From positions 62,001 through 126,000 of the forward strand of contig JAUIAM010000002.1 of the NCBI GenBank assembly GCA_030425485.1: a stretch of 64,000 bases of DNA, read 5' to 3'. This stretch comes from Verrucomicrobiia bacterium. GTDB taxonomy: Bacteria; Verrucomicrobiota; Verrucomicrobiia; Opitutales; Cerasicoccaceae. The notes under the pieces were generated by a model that saw only the letters and a program-made list of their open reading frames with translations, did no database searches and had not been told where the DNA came from. The position numbers and the translations under genes are program-made. Positions 18,387-27,837 of the stretch are shown here, in pieces (the first letter of the stretch is position 1; each line of letters starts with the position of its first letter).

Positions 18387-20483
18387 TTAATCGAAGGTAA
18401 CGACACGTACTTCAAACGGCTCCATTTTGTAAGCCAGTTGACCGCCATCCCACTTACTTGGAGTAAGCTCGAGAGTCTCCACGCCGCTTTCAACAGATGG
18501 GTCAACCTTGCGCACACGAGCATAGGTTTGAGCATTTAATGCCAGCGTAGAAACACTCGTCTTCTTTTGACCGATCCCGGTATCGGCAAGGCTCAAGGTA
18601 ACATCCACGGCGTGATGGTTTTTGTTTATCAAAATAGCCCGAATTTGTCCTTCGCTCGTGCTCGCGTAAACTTCGACCGTACTGGCATCCGAAGTCGCTC
18701 CCACCATTTCACCGGTAAAGAATTTGCGATAAATCCACAGCGTATGCCAGGCAGGAAAAACAGCGGCCTGCCCGTTATCGGACCAGATCGACCCGAAGCC
18801 GCCGTTGAGTGTAAAATAGCAGAATACGTCCCCCCCGCCGGTGACAAAGCGCCCCAGCACGCTGGCTGTCCACGCCGCCCCAAACATGGAGCGTATGCGC
18901 GGGTCCGTCCCTTCGTGATAACGCCAGCTGGTATTGGCCTCGGTAATCACGATTGGGAGTTTCCGGTGAGGAGACAGTTCATCGATCACCTCCTGATATC
19001 GACGCGCCGATGACTCAAAGTTCGCGGTCCGCCCCATCACATATGCATCCGGCGACTCAAAGGGCTCAGAGTATCCATACTGATGGTAAGATACAAAATC
19101 AACTTGCTCGGGCACCGCTCGAATCAATTCCGCCGCCCAACCGGAGTTAGGTCCCGCCGTCACGGGACCTCCTAACTGAATACGCGGCTCTACCTCACGC
19201 AGGCGCTGGGCCACCGCAGCGTAAACTTTGATGTAGTATGCATACGACCAGTCATGCAGTTCGACTTCGTTGCCAATCTCCCACCAGAGGACAGGCGGCC
19301 CCTCTCTCTCTTGGGTGTAGTGCCGCACGATTTGCGCGCAATGTTCTGCATATGCCTCGATGTCGTAGGGCTTGCGCAAGCGCTTTGCCTCTTCAAAAGT
19401 CGCCTCCTCGCCATAGAACCACTTTGGCGGAAATGACAGGCAGATCATGGGCTCGGCACCATACGAAATCGCAGCGTCAATGACGCGGTCAAGCTGTGTA
19501 AAGTCCCAGACACCTCGCGCCTTGGAGGGCTCAACGGCATGCGTCTGGATGCGAAAGAAAGGCCGTCCAGGCAATGCCGGTGGGCTAGGCTCCGATACGT
19601 TTTCATGTCCAGTCCCCAACAGCACGCGCGCCGGTCCGGCGTATGCGGGAGATGTCGAAGAACCATTCCCCACGGAAACAAGGGCGGTAGGAATCGTCCG
19701 TATACGCTGCTTGGGGTTAAGGGAAATATGCGCCTCCTGAGTGGCCGCAGCACCCACGACGACGGCCTCCTCCCGAGCGCGTATATCCTCGACGATAGCC
19801 TGCGTCTCGGGACTTTTCCCCAGCAGGGTTGCGGCAACGATAATTGGCACCGCATCGGTATTGGCAGAGATGAACTTGATGTCCTCAATCGTTTTCTCGG
19901 GATAGGGATTGATCCAGCCAAAGCAGTATATGCCGACCCGGGCCGCGCCGTTGAAGCTCTCCCAGGCGACCTCCCCCAGCGGCAACGACTCAGGCCTCCA
20001 CCACGCAGCAAAGTGCTTGTTATAGAGAAACGCGGACTCGCTGTAACTGGTATCTTCCCGGTAGGTCACGACCATGCGCAGGACTTCTTCATCCGGTGTC
20101 GCACTCCAGGCGCATGTACCGGCGAATATGATAGCCTCTCCCTTCTGACCGACTGAGATAGCCGGTGACTCAAGGGGCATTGCACTGCGCGGCTTACCGC
20201 GCAGTACAATACATGATGTCCCATTGTTTTCCTCTGGGTCTATAATATCAAAAGGCACCTCGCACCAGACCTGCCGTCCCGTCGGCAGTGCTTTCATATC
20301 ATTTGAAGGGCCTTGATCAGTCCACCCCCCTCTGCCGTCTCCACTCACCTCATCGGCAAAGCCCATGTTCGTGGCATCTCGCAAGTCTATGTACAGATAG
20401 TCGCCCGAGTCCCCCCGGAGGCTGATAGTCGCTACGAAGATACACACGAGCATAGCGCTCGCCAGCTTTCCAAATGTTGGCAT
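18387..20483 (-). CDS. Secreted clan GH-A glycoside hydrolase (GH39/GH51-like) with N-terminal beta domain
   Basis: This 698-residue protein has a signal peptide (residues 1-24) and an N-terminal beta-sandwich-like region to about 220. A (beta/alpha)8 catalytic region (about 280-600) follows, then a C-terminal beta domain. The retaining clan-A pair is visible: acid/base Glu in WWEIGNE (E406, preceded by Asn405) and nucleophile Glu in IVITEANTSW (E515), about 109 residues apart. The loop VSYHQYG between them is also common in GH39/GH51-type enzymes. It should cleave a beta-xyloside, arabinofuranoside or related linkage outside the cytoplasm; the exact family cannot be fixed by eye. It is flanked by a PEP-CTERM gene upstream and the CBM-repeat gene downstream in one operon. 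Confidence 0.82.
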   Translation of the reverse strand: MPTFGKLASAMLVCIFVATISLRGDSGDYLYIDLRDATNMGFADEVSGDGRGGWTDQGPSNDMKALPTGRQVWCEVPFDIIDPEENNGTSCIVLRGKPRSAMPLESPAISVGQKGEAIIFAGTCAWSATPDEEVLRMVVTYREDTSYSESAFLYNKHFAAWWRPESLPLGEVAWESFNGAARVGIYCFGWINPYPEKTIEDIKFISANTDAVPIIVAATLLGKSPETQAIVEDIRAREEAVVVGAAATQEAHISLNPKQRIRTIPTALVSVGNGSSTSPAYAGPARVLLGTGHENVSEPSPPALPGRPFFRIQTHAVEPSKARGVWDFTQLDRVIDAAISYGAEPMICLSFPPKWFYGEEATFEEAKRLRKPYDIEAYAEHCAQIVRHYTQEREGPPVLWWEIGNEVELHDWSYAYYIKVYAAVAQRLREVEPRIQLGGPVTAGPNSGWAAELIRAVPEQVDFVSYHQYGYSEPFESPDAYVMGRTANFESSARRYQEVIDELSPHRKLPIVITEANTSWRYHEGTDPRIRSMFGAAWTASVLGRFVTGGGDVFCYFTLNGGFGSIWSDNGQAAVFPAWHTLWIYRKFFTGEMVGATSDASTVEVYASTSEGQIRAILINKNHHAVDVTLSLADTGIGQKKTSVSTLALNAQTYARVRKVDPSVESGVETLELTPSKWDGGQLAYKMEPFEVRVVTFD

Positions 20484-20522
20484 GAGTCTGGATACAGCGT
20501 TAGGGCTAAGTTTTTTATCTGA

Positions 20523-21452
20523 TCACGAGCGCTTGCGGCGCAAAACCAGGCAGACCAGCAGCACACCCATCCCGAGAGCCATAGAGGTCGTCGTCGGCTC
20601 AGGTATGGTGTATAATTCATTCACCTCTGTCTGCGTCAGCACCTGGTCAAAGACAAGCACGTCATCCATGACACCATTCAGTGCGCGATCATTATTGGAC
20701 CTCGCGCCGAGAATGATGCTGGCATCCTCGCCCAGAACAACCGACCCCTTATTAAACGTTTGGGAGGCCACAGTGCCCCAACGGACACCGGTACGAGTTA
20801 ACTCATCTCCAGAGCCGATATAGACCTGCATGTTGTACGCGCCCGATCCGCTCTCGCCGGTAGCCGCTTCCTGCACGGCAGACTCAGCAGTCAGCTCAGA
20901 AGTGCCATCATAGGTAAGCGTAATGAAGGTCATCTCACCGGCGGTAATGGGCGATACGGGAGTGACCGAGGCATAGGACGAGCCATTGCTGGTGCCAACA
21001 CGTACCTCTAAGCCAGAAGAGCTGAAGCGAAGCGCGATGGCATTGTTGGCACCGAAGTTATCCGTGCTGGAAGAGCCCAAAACGAAGAACTCCTGATAGC
21101 CGGAGATAAGAGTCGGGTCTACGCGCATCGAGATGGAGAATTGAGACAGCGTCCCGACATTGCCCAAACTTGAAAATGCGTGGCCGGAAACGCTTGCGTT
21201 CGAGCGATTGTTACCCGTCAAGTCCAGCACGCCGCCGCTAAATGAGACGGTACCGCCAACGCCATTGTTAATCGACAGGTTACCGCCACTGGCCGTGCCC
21301 GTGTTAGTTCCTCCGTTCTCGAAATCCCACTGATACAGAGCATCTGGAACGGCACCCATTGCAAGCCCGGTACTACCAATCATGAAAGCGCAGAACGCTG
21401 CTATACGGACGCCCATCAAGCCGGGGCGATTCACATTCCTCTTATTGTTCAT
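20523..21452 (-). CDS. LamG-like PEP-CTERM sorting domain protein
   Basis: This 309-residue secreted protein has an N-terminal signal region (about 1-34, AAFCAFMIGSTGLAMGA), then a concanavalin/LamG-type beta-sandwich (about 38-275, ending LNGVMDDVLVFDQVLTQTEV). The C-terminal sorting tag is IPEPTTTSMALGMG, a hydrophobic helix and RRKRS. The PEP motif, helix and basic tail are the exosortase recognition signal, so the mature protein is processed at the inner membrane and displayed outside. A ribosome binding site AGGAAAAG precedes the ATG. It lies between a prepilin and a secreted glycosidase and probably binds glycan or anchors the surface complex; that role is inference. Confidence 0.88.
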   Translation of the reverse strand: MNNKRNVNRPGLMGVRIAAFCAFMIGSTGLAMGAVPDALYQWDFENGGTNTGTASGGNLSINNGVGGTVSFSGGVLDLTGNNRSNASVSGHAFSSLGNVGTLSQFSISMRVDPTLISGYQEFFVLGSSSTDNFGANNAIALRFSSSGLEVRVGTSNGSSYASVTPVSPITAGEMTFITLTYDGTSELTAESAVQEAATGESGSGAYNMQVYIGSGDELTRTGVRWGTVASQTFNKGSVVLGEDASIILGARSNNDRALNGVMDDVLVFDQVLTQTEVNELYTIPEPTTTSMALGMGVLLVCLVLRRKRS

Positions 21453-21508
21453 ATCTTTTCCTGTTAGTGGTTACATATTATAATTGATGGCAAACGGCAG
21501 ACTGGCCC

Positions 21509-22216
21509 CTAGCGGCCAGTCCAGAAAAGGTATCGCGCAGAGCCGGGTGCCCCTACACCGCGGGGGAAGCCCGCATCGGAGTTCTCGTCATCACGCCCAC
21601 CAACATGGCCATCGGCATACAGGCAATGTATAGATTCACCGGTAACGTTATGCGTCGGCGTTGGGATGAAGGCTGTAGACAGTGCGATATTAAACGGCAC
21701 GGTGGCCCCTTCTGTATAATGGCCGTCTGCCATGAGAAGGGTGCGACTCGGGTCAACCAAAGATGTCATACGCCGCCGGGTAGTGCTGCTCCCGACACTG
21801 CGGTTGTATCCGTAAGTGCGCGCGAGAGGGTCGTCCACCCAGTCTTGCTGAACAGGGCACCCAAGAATACTGTTTCGGCTGTCTCCTTCCGCAATCCTGA
21901 TGCGCTCAATATATCCACCATCCATCAGCGCACTGGCCCATGTTTCACCTGTGGATGCGTCATACGCCGGCGGGAGCTCCCCGTTGTTCTCCTGCACATA
22001 AAGCATGATCGCGGAGTGAAGCTGCTGCAGGTTGGATCGGCAGGTAACGCCGTGGGCCTTTGAGCGTACAACCCCAACCACCACAACGAGAACAGAAGCG
22101 AGTATAGCCACCACCGCTATCGCCAAAAGTGTTTCTAGCAAGGTCACCCCTTTCCGCCCGATCGGATGAAATGAAGCTACTTGAGCCCAATACCTCTGCT
22201 GCGTGTACTTATTCAT
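21509..22216 (-). CDS. Prepilin-like protein with N-terminal cleavage/methylation motif and DGHV tail
   Basis: This 235-residue protein has the type II secretion/type IV pilin-type N-terminus RKGVTLLETLLAIAVVAILA: a basic residue, Gly, then the hydrophobic helix with Glu at +5. A prepilin peptidase would cut after that Gly. A polar globular domain follows. The C-terminal CLYADGHVGG motif is shared with the large DUF1559/H-X9-DG pseudopilin families of Planctomycetes and Verrucomicrobia. I use ATG 22216 because GAGGAGT stands five bases before it; the longer frame from 22318 lacks support. It is one of three such single genes in the window, each near a PEP-CTERM gene and glycan enzymes, with no secretion-ATPase or secretin genes nearby. 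Confidence 0.88.
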   Translation of the reverse strand: MNKYTQQRYWAQVASFHPIGRKGVTLLETLLAIAVVAILASVLVVVVGVVRSKAHGVTCRSNLQQLHSAIMLYVQENNGELPPAYDASTGETWASALMDGGYIERIRIAEGDSRNSILGCPVQQDWVDDPLARTYGYNRSVGSSTTRRRMTSLVDPSRTLLMADGHYTEGATVPFNIALSTAFIPTPTHNVTGESIHCLYADGHVGGRDDENSDAGFPRGVGAPGSARYLFWTGR

Positions 22217-22221
22217 GGCTA

Positions 22222-22228
22222 ACTCCTC
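22222..22228 (-). promoter_or_regulatory. Shine-Dalgarno sequence deciding the prepilin start
   Basis: On the minus strand GAGGAGT lies five bases before the ATG at 22216. This supports the short N-terminus beginning MNKYTQQ over the upstream alternatives. Confidence 0.7.
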
Positions 22229-22235
22229 AGTTCGA

Positions 22236-24503
22236 TTAGTTATCTGGTTCGGTATACTCGAGGCAGACGATAGCGAGCGGTGCTGCGCAAGCATCATGCA
22301 ACTCCACCGGCTTGTCATGCAGCTCTACCGCATTGCCGTCATGTTGTGAAATTTCCAGAGGTTCAGCCTTATCCGGCAGCCCCAAGCGGTAGATATGGGC
22401 CCTGGCAACGCTCCGGCCACGCGTATCGAACCAAACACTCCAACGACCGCTATCAGATGCGTCGGCGATGACGAGCAGATCACTCTTCTCGTTCAGTGCA
22501 AAATGTTTGGCGGATGTCCCTTTCGGAGTAAGCCATGTAAAAGCGACATCATCACGGAATTCACCCAGCCCCCAAGTCTTCAGCCAATGACGGCGTAAGG
22601 CTATCACATCCTTCAGGTAAGCCATCATCTGCGGGTCATCGCGAAATGAGTTTTCATCCTCAAGATCATAGGCCCACAGGTAGCACCCTGTCATAAATGC
22701 CCGGTCAATCATTTCACGCGATGCCTGCGATATATGCACCGGGCGCATAGCCTGCCCACGCTCGGGATAGACCATATCAATCAGGCGTTGAGCCGGGAAA
22801 GTGTAGCGGTATAGCTCCGGAAATGCCCCTGTATAATGATAGAAGAAGGTTGAGATGAGCTGCCCATTTGCCTGCGGACCGTGGATGTCCGAAACCCCTT
22901 CGTAGAACACCGCGATATCCAACTCATGGCGAATTTTCTCCAAAAGCTTGCGGTAGCCCGCGTTCCACCAATCGATACCTTGCTGGCTTCCACGCTCTCG
23001 GCAGAGTTGAGGCGGAGACATGGCCAGTTGGTCGAGGTAAACAAAGTCTGCCCCCGCCTCCTGCGCAAGGAAACGCACCGCGTCAAAAACACGCTCACGC
23101 CATTCCTCTTCATTGGGAGACATGACCGCAAACTCAATATCATCATCGCCATAGCACTCCGTCTTCAGTTCGCCAGCCAGATTATGCACTCCCGCGCGCT
23201 CGACCAGCTCACTTAGCTCGTTGTACTTTCGATTAACAAGACGTGAATTGATGTAGAACCCGACTCGGCCACCATGCTCATGGACAGCGGCAATCTGCGC
23301 GCAAAGTTCATCCGTTGTGCCGAGGTCAGGATCAGGGCGGTATTGCGGGAAGCCATGGTCGAAACCATCAATGTGCCAGCCCGATAATAAAAGGTCGTTT
23401 AGCCCCATTTCTTGAGCTTCAGCATACAGACGCCCTAAATCACTGAAGCGATGAACAATATCTCCACTTTGATACTTGAAGTCATAGTGCGCCACCAGGC
23501 CACTGCTGCACTGCAGCCAGTCAGGGTCAGGTGCGGTATCAGCTGAGCCCGTACTGGCATGGTGCCAGCCCCGGTAGCGGTCTGCTCCCCAATGCCAATC
23601 CCCAGGGTGCACCGCTACACCAGCTGGAGCCGACGACCAGGAATCGCCAGGGCGCAGATCCGGGTATTTTGCGATGTAGAACCCCATGCCCGGCTTATCC
23701 GGACCAAAGGTTTCCGCATGCAGGGCACTGACGGGCATAGCGGGATCGTAAGAGGCCAAATAAAAACCCTGCTCCTGCTCGTAGTAATCCAGCCACATCA
23801 TGGACAACGGGCCAGAGTACCGATACTCCCGGAAGTGTGCCCCGTCATCGTCAATCGTCGTTGCAATACCATCACGGTAGTAACGGTATTTATACTGCTG
23901 CCACTTCCAACCGACTTCTGCGGGTGTACGCGCGTACGTCTCAACCGGGTTCACGATTTTCTCACCGGAGTTAAAGGGGTAAACCAGCGTGTCATCCTTC
24001 CAGGAGCGCCCATGATACAAACCAAAGACACACGGGAAGCGCACTTCGTGGATGCGCGCTCCGTCCAAGACTTCATTGAAAGATTCACCGCACGTCAGCT
24101 GCATTTCCCAGATCGACTCCTCATCATTCTGCGGCAGAGATACAGTTATCTCGACCTGAATGTCCACGGCCCCCTTCTCCGTGTAAAGCCTGGGATAAGT
24201 AATCGTCAGTGAGTTCTGCGCAGCCCCGTCCCCAGCCTCTTGAAAGGCAGGAGAAAGGCCTGGATCACTAAGCACCTGATGGTAGGTCGGCGCGACCAGC
24301 TTCAGCGTTTCACCGGCTGCATTAGCCAGCAGCAGGCAAAACGGCATACTGCGATGAGCCGACCAGTTTTTGAGCAAATTCTCTCCCGTGCGGTTGTTAC
24401 AGAGTTCAACCAACTCACCCGTTCTCCGGTCAAAAGCCAATGCGATGTGCTCATTCTTCAGGCGCACGCGACGTCCGGAGTTTGCCTTTGTGCTAGTCAT
24501 CAT
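22236..24503 (-). CDS. DUF6259-type glycoside hydrolase-like protein
   Basis: This 755-residue protein without a signal peptide begins with a beta-sandwich containing IALAFDRRTGELVELCNN, typical of DUF6259 and related alpha-galactosidase-like enzymes. It continues into a TIM-barrel-like region. Candidate catalytic acids lie in GWHIDGFDHGF (about residues 385-395), DFVYLDQLA (about 480) and AVFYEGVSD (about 525). It most likely hydrolyses a glycoside in the cytosol or is exported by an unusual route. I use ATG 24503, which overlaps the MurQ-fusion stop by four bases (ATGA). Translational coupling to a MurNAc-6-P etherase/kinase suggests that the product is an amino-sugar or lactyl-sugar, which is inference. 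The precise family is uncertain. Confidence 0.7.
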   Translation of the reverse strand: MMTSTKANSGRRVRLKNEHIALAFDRRTGELVELCNNRTGENLLKNWSAHRSMPFCLLLANAAGETLKLVAPTYHQVLSDPGLSPAFQEAGDGAAQNSLTITYPRLYTEKGAVDIQVEITVSLPQNDEESIWEMQLTCGESFNEVLDGARIHEVRFPCVFGLYHGRSWKDDTLVYPFNSGEKIVNPVETYARTPAEVGWKWQQYKYRYYRDGIATTIDDDGAHFREYRYSGPLSMMWLDYYEQEQGFYLASYDPAMPVSALHAETFGPDKPGMGFYIAKYPDLRPGDSWSSAPAGVAVHPGDWHWGADRYRGWHHASTGSADTAPDPDWLQCSSGLVAHYDFKYQSGDIVHRFSDLGRLYAEAQEMGLNDLLLSGWHIDGFDHGFPQYRPDPDLGTTDELCAQIAAVHEHGGRVGFYINSRLVNRKYNELSELVERAGVHNLAGELKTECYGDDDIEFAVMSPNEEEWRERVFDAVRFLAQEAGADFVYLDQLAMSPPQLCRERGSQQGIDWWNAGYRKLLEKIRHELDIAVFYEGVSDIHGPQANGQLISTFFYHYTGAFPELYRYTFPAQRLIDMVYPERGQAMRPVHISQASREMIDRAFMTGCYLWAYDLEDENSFRDDPQMMAYLKDVIALRRHWLKTWGLGEFRDDVAFTWLTPKGTSAKHFALNEKSDLLVIADASDSGRWSVWFDTRGRSVARAHIYRLGLPDKAEPLEISQHDGNAVELHDKPVELHDACAAPLAIVCLEYTEPDN

Positions 24504-26515
24504 AAGTCCGTTCCCCAATCTGCATTGTAAGCCTCTAAGGCGCGGCGAATATGCCCCTGGCTCTCCTCAAGTAATTGTCTTGCCTGAGTGGCGTCCACAC
24601 CGATGCGGGCCATTATAATCGCGGTTTTCATTTCCCCATTTGCCTGCGCTAGCAGTTCTGTCGCGGCAGACTCGCTAGCAACCCCGCCAGCATGCATAAC
24701 GATTCCGCGCGCACGTATCTTGAGTTTTTCATTTGATGGAACCATATCCACCATGCGCCCGTGAAAAACCTTGCCCATATGAATCATGGCAATGGTAGAG
24801 AACATATTCAGAACAACCTTCTGCGCCGTCCCAGCCTTCATACGGGTCGAACCCGCGATGATCTCCGCCCCGGTAGAAACCTCGATTGGGTGGTCCGCAT
24901 AAGCGCTGAAAGCCGCCCCTTTGTTGCAGGCCAGAGAGACGGTCAGTGCCCCACAGGAGCGAGCCTCCTTCAAGGCACCCATGCAATACGGTGTGCGCCC
25001 GCTGGCCGCAATAGCTACCACCACATCGCCAGGAGCAACCCCACGGCTCTTTAAATCCAATCCACCCTGCGCTTCATTATCCTCCGCGCCCTCGGAGGGA
25101 TGAAGCAGTGCTGACTCGCCCCCGGCGATTATGCCCTGCACTTTCTCAGGTGATACGCCAAAGGTCGGTGGACACTCTGCCGCATCGAGCACCCCTAAGC
25201 GTCCGCTGGTACCTGCCCCCACGTAATAAAGTTTGCCGCCAGCGGATAATCTAGCACTGATAGCATCAATCGCGTCAGCGATGCTGGTGGCCTCGCGCTT
25301 CACCGCGCTGACAGCGTGCTGGTTGGAATCCGCAATCAGCTTAACGATGGAGAGCGTATCGCGCGCATCCAAATCATATAAAGCCGGGTCACTCGACTCG
25401 GTGCCTAGCCCGGACAGCGGATTCGCATGCCTATCGACGCCCGCTTCTTGTATCGCATCCGCGCTTGTGCAAGCAACCTCCTCGCAACGGGAGAACGTCT
25501 GCTCAAGCCGCGCCTTCGTGTTTGTTTCCGTATCCAGGCCAAGCTGATCCAAGAGGTAAATCGCACCCCCCAGAACAGGCGGCATGGACGGAGCCGTGAG
25601 CATCACGCGCGTAGCCACTCCACTCTCTTCAAGCACGCTTTTGAATTTCTTGAGAAACCATGCCGATCCCCATAAGCCACCCGTTAAGATAACTTCTACC
25701 GATTTGGCGGCGCCCTCCGCTGCTCTGTCCGAAACCTTTATCGCATCCACAAGCAACGCCACCAAGTCATTAGCAGCACCATCAATCAGACGCTTCGCTA
25801 CGGCATCTCCGCCAGCAGCCGCCTCGCACACCAAGCTGGACAGGGATGCGATGCGCGTACGCCCGCCCTCATAAGCCAGAGGAATGAGCGCCTTCACATC
25901 AGGGACGGACCAGCAGTCCATAATGGCCTGTGTGAGACCAGTGGGCTCACCGCTACCGTCATGCTCGGCCATGATCGCTTTTAGCGCTCGGCGCCCGAGG
26001 TCATAGCCGCCGCCTTCATCTGCAATCAGGTAACCCCAGCCGCCAACGCGGAATTCCCGCCCCTCGCCATCCAGCCCATAGGCTACCGTTCCCGTGCCCG
26101 CTATCAAGGACAGGCGCGGCAGCGTGCCGCCACCACACCACAAGGCAGAGATAGCATCATGCGTGGTGATCACTTGCTTTAGCGCAGGGAAAAGGCGTCG
26201 CACCTGAGCGGACAGTTTATCTTGAACACTTGATGCGGAGCCACCGGCAACCCCAATAAAAACGTGCTCGATTGCTTCCAGACCAAGGACAGTCCTTAAG
26301 CGACGGGCCACTTCATCCATGGCATTCACGGACTCCTCCGGCGCGCCGTTGGGGTTCAGTGGCATGCCTACCCTTACTCTGGCCAGCACACAGCCATCTG
26401 CCCGAAATGCCACTGCCTCGGTCTTAGACCCGCCACCATCGATGGCAACCAATACACCTTGCGCTTCGCGCGGAGCGGAGCAGTGGCTGTCATTAACTGA
26501 TTGAGCAGTACTCAT
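24500..26515 (-). CDS. murQ: Fusion of BadF/GlcNAc-kinase-type ATPase and N-acetylmuramic acid 6-phosphate etherase (MurQ)
   Basis: This 671-residue protein has two enzymes in one chain. Residues about 20-325 are a BadF/BadG/N-acetylglucosamine-kinase-type ASKHA ATPase: phosphate loop IDGGGSKT (25-32), LIAGTGTVAYG (137-147) and ADEGGGYDLG. Residues about 365-668 are a full MurQ: YYVGAGTSGRLGVLDAAECP (430-449; E447 matches the essential Glu), EGAEDNEA (475-482), VVVAIAASGRTPY for the SIS phosphate site, and STRMKAGTAQK. MurQ cleaves D-lactate from MurNAc-6-P to give GlcNAc-6-P. The kinase half could phosphorylate MurNAc or GlcNAc, so the fusion would channel the phosphorylated sugar. No frameshift separates the halves. 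It sits second in the 27800 operon. Confidence 0.93.
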   Translation of the reverse strand: MSTAQSVNDSHCSAPREAQGVLVAIDGGGSKTEAVAFRADGCVLARVRVGMPLNPNGAPEESVNAMDEVARRLRTVLGLEAIEHVFIGVAGGSASSVQDKLSAQVRRLFPALKQVITTHDAISALWCGGGTLPRLSLIAGTGTVAYGLDGEGREFRVGGWGYLIADEGGGYDLGRRALKAIMAEHDGSGEPTGLTQAIMDCWSVPDVKALIPLAYEGGRTRIASLSSLVCEAAAGGDAVAKRLIDGAANDLVALLVDAIKVSDRAAEGAAKSVEVILTGGLWGSAWFLKKFKSVLEESGVATRVMLTAPSMPPVLGGAIYLLDQLGLDTETNTKARLEQTFSRCEEVACTSADAIQEAGVDRHANPLSGLGTESSDPALYDLDARDTLSIVKLIADSNQHAVSAVKREATSIADAIDAISARLSAGGKLYYVGAGTSGRLGVLDAAECPPTFGVSPEKVQGIIAGGESALLHPSEGAEDNEAQGGLDLKSRGVAPGDVVVAIAASGRTPYCMGALKEARSCGALTVSLACNKGAAFSAYADHPIEVSTGAEIIAGSTRMKAGTAQKVVLNMFSTIAMIHMGKVFHGRMVDMVPSNEKLKIRARGIVMHAGGVASESAATELLAQANGEMKTAIIMARIGVDATQARQLLEESQGHIRRALEAYNADWGTDL

Positions 26516-26522
26516 TACGTCA

Positions 26523-27800
26523 TTACCTATTTAGACTCGTTCCGAGAAGTCGATCGACTTGCTGTGAATTCTTATCGGTTGCTTCATATGATGGGAAATA
26601 AATCGGTCCCGTCGCCCCGGCATAACGAAGCAAGGCCATAATAGCGTATCCGCCCGTCCGGATATTCGCAATCGCTGGATCCAAAGTATAGCTATCGGTA
26701 TAGCCGCGGAATGCACCATCGGCAACCCCATCAGGACGCATAACCTGCAAGCCAAGGATGTAATCAACGGTCGCCTCGATGGCCGTATCGACAGGCAAGC
26801 TCGACCCTAGTGCGCGTGCGGCCAGCAGTTCCAGCAGCACACTTCCGCCAGCCGGTGGCACAGAAAAGCCATCCACTCCATGCGGGCCATAGCCACCATC
26901 TTCACGCTGCATAGATAGCATATGAGACAGGAAGCGCTCAGCCGCACGCATGTATTGCACATCCCCGGTAATTTGCCACGCCATCATGTTGGCCAGAGCT
27001 CCGAAATCATCATTATACTCGTGCATCCGAATCCAGCCCACAGGAGCGATGGTTTGACTCACTTCGCTATCAGCCAGAATAGAGCGACTCCGTATATCCG
27101 CAATCACATGCACCCTGCCCGCGTCATCCAGCAGCAGGTCGTTATAAAGCCTCAAGATAGTTTGCATCATTTCGCGGTATGCATCCGTGCCGAGTACCGT
27201 ATATAGCCGTGCCATAAATGCAGCACTACCACTATGAAACGAGCCATACCAGCGCGGAGCCACATCAAATCCATCAAACCCCACCGTCCAGCGGGGATAG
27301 CCACCATCCAGAGAGGATGCGACAAACCAGTCGGCGTAGCGAATCGCCCTTTCCCGCGCCTCGGCATCCTCCATCAGTTCCGCCCAGTCCCACAGAGCCC
27401 AGGCGGCTGTAAGCGCATCGCGAGGATGGAAGGTGCGCGACTGCGGCGTCTCCTCGTGAAACGCACCCGACACCCGGGGTCGCATGGGGGAAAACTCCTG
27501 CAACGAATAAATGTAAGCCACTGCACGACGCGCAGCGTCCAGATAGCTCTCGCTACCAAAAAAACGATACCCCATCAGCATCGCCTCAATCCCCACCGCT
27601 GTCGTCCAGTTCGTAGTCAACGTGAGTGTGCGATCCTGCTCGCAATCATAGATGAAGGTGAATCGGCCATGATCGGCACTGCCCTCATCCTTAACTTGAG
27701 TGCGTACCAGAAAATCAAGTCCGCGCCGGGCAGCCTCTGCGGCTAGCTTTACCCGGTCAGTCTTCCCACTCAAATCCGCCGATTTGTACATATATGACAT
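26523..27800 (-). CDS. (alpha/alpha)6-toroid protein, glycoside hydrolase or lyase-like, first gene of operon
   Basis: This 425-residue cytosolic protein has repeated helical hairpins with aromatic motifs, as in six-hairpin glycosidases, AGE epimerases and GH88/GH105 unsaturated-uronyl hydrolases: RGLDFLVRTQ, LTTNWTTAVGIEAML, HPRDALTAAWALWDWAEL, APRWYGSFHSGSAAFMARLY, VGWIRMHEYNDDFGALANMM and REDGGYGPHGVDG. I cannot place it in one family or identify catalytic residues with certainty. It is the first gene of the long minus operon and starts only seven bases from a predicted -10 box that overlaps an AraR-like operator. It ends seven bases before the MurQ fusion. It probably acts on an oligosaccharide imported before phosphorylation. 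Confidence 0.65.
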   Translation of the reverse strand: MSYMYKSADLSGKTDRVKLAAEAARRGLDFLVRTQVKDEGSADHGRFTFIYDCEQDRTLTLTTNWTTAVGIEAMLMGYRFFGSESYLDAARRAVAYIYSLQEFSPMRPRVSGAFHEETPQSRTFHPRDALTAAWALWDWAELMEDAEARERAIRYADWFVASSLDGGYPRWTVGFDGFDVAPRWYGSFHSGSAAFMARLYTVLGTDAYREMMQTILRLYNDLLLDDAGRVHVIADIRSRSILADSEVSQTIAPVGWIRMHEYNDDFGALANMMAWQITGDVQYMRAAERFLSHMLSMQREDGGYGPHGVDGFSVPPAGGSVLLELLAARALGSSLPVDTAIEATVDYILGLQVMRPDGVADGAFRGYTDSYTLDPAIANIRTGGYAIMALLRYAGATGPIYFPSYEATDKNSQQVDRLLGTSLNR

Positions 27801-27802
27801 TG

Positions 27803-27818
27803 ATATATATCTACAAGT
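27803..27818 (-). promoter_or_regulatory. Degenerate AraR-like operator at the operon start
   Basis: The plus-strand sequence ATATATATCTACAAGT matches 13 of 16 positions of the palindrome in front of the regulator gene (29197-29212). The right half TATCTACAAGT is identical. It overlaps the predicted -10 box and ends three bases from the start codon, so binding would block initiation. Confidence 0.6.
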
Positions 27819-27837
27819 TTTCCACCCTTCATGTCAA
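27808..27837 (-). promoter_or_regulatory. Sigma-70-type promoter, possibly giving a leaderless transcript
   Basis: Reading the minus strand, a perfect TTGACA (27837-27832), an 18-base spacer and TAGATA (27813-27808) lie directly before ATG 27800. A transcription start about seven bases beyond the -10 falls on or beside the ATG, so the mRNA would have almost no 5' leader. The operator overlaps the -10. Confidence 0.55.

Noticed and set aside
21501-21520. ACTGGCC/GGCCAGT hairpin across the prepilin stop codon as a terminator
   Set aside because: It overlaps coding sequence, has no T-run after it on the minus strand and the next operon gene follows closely.
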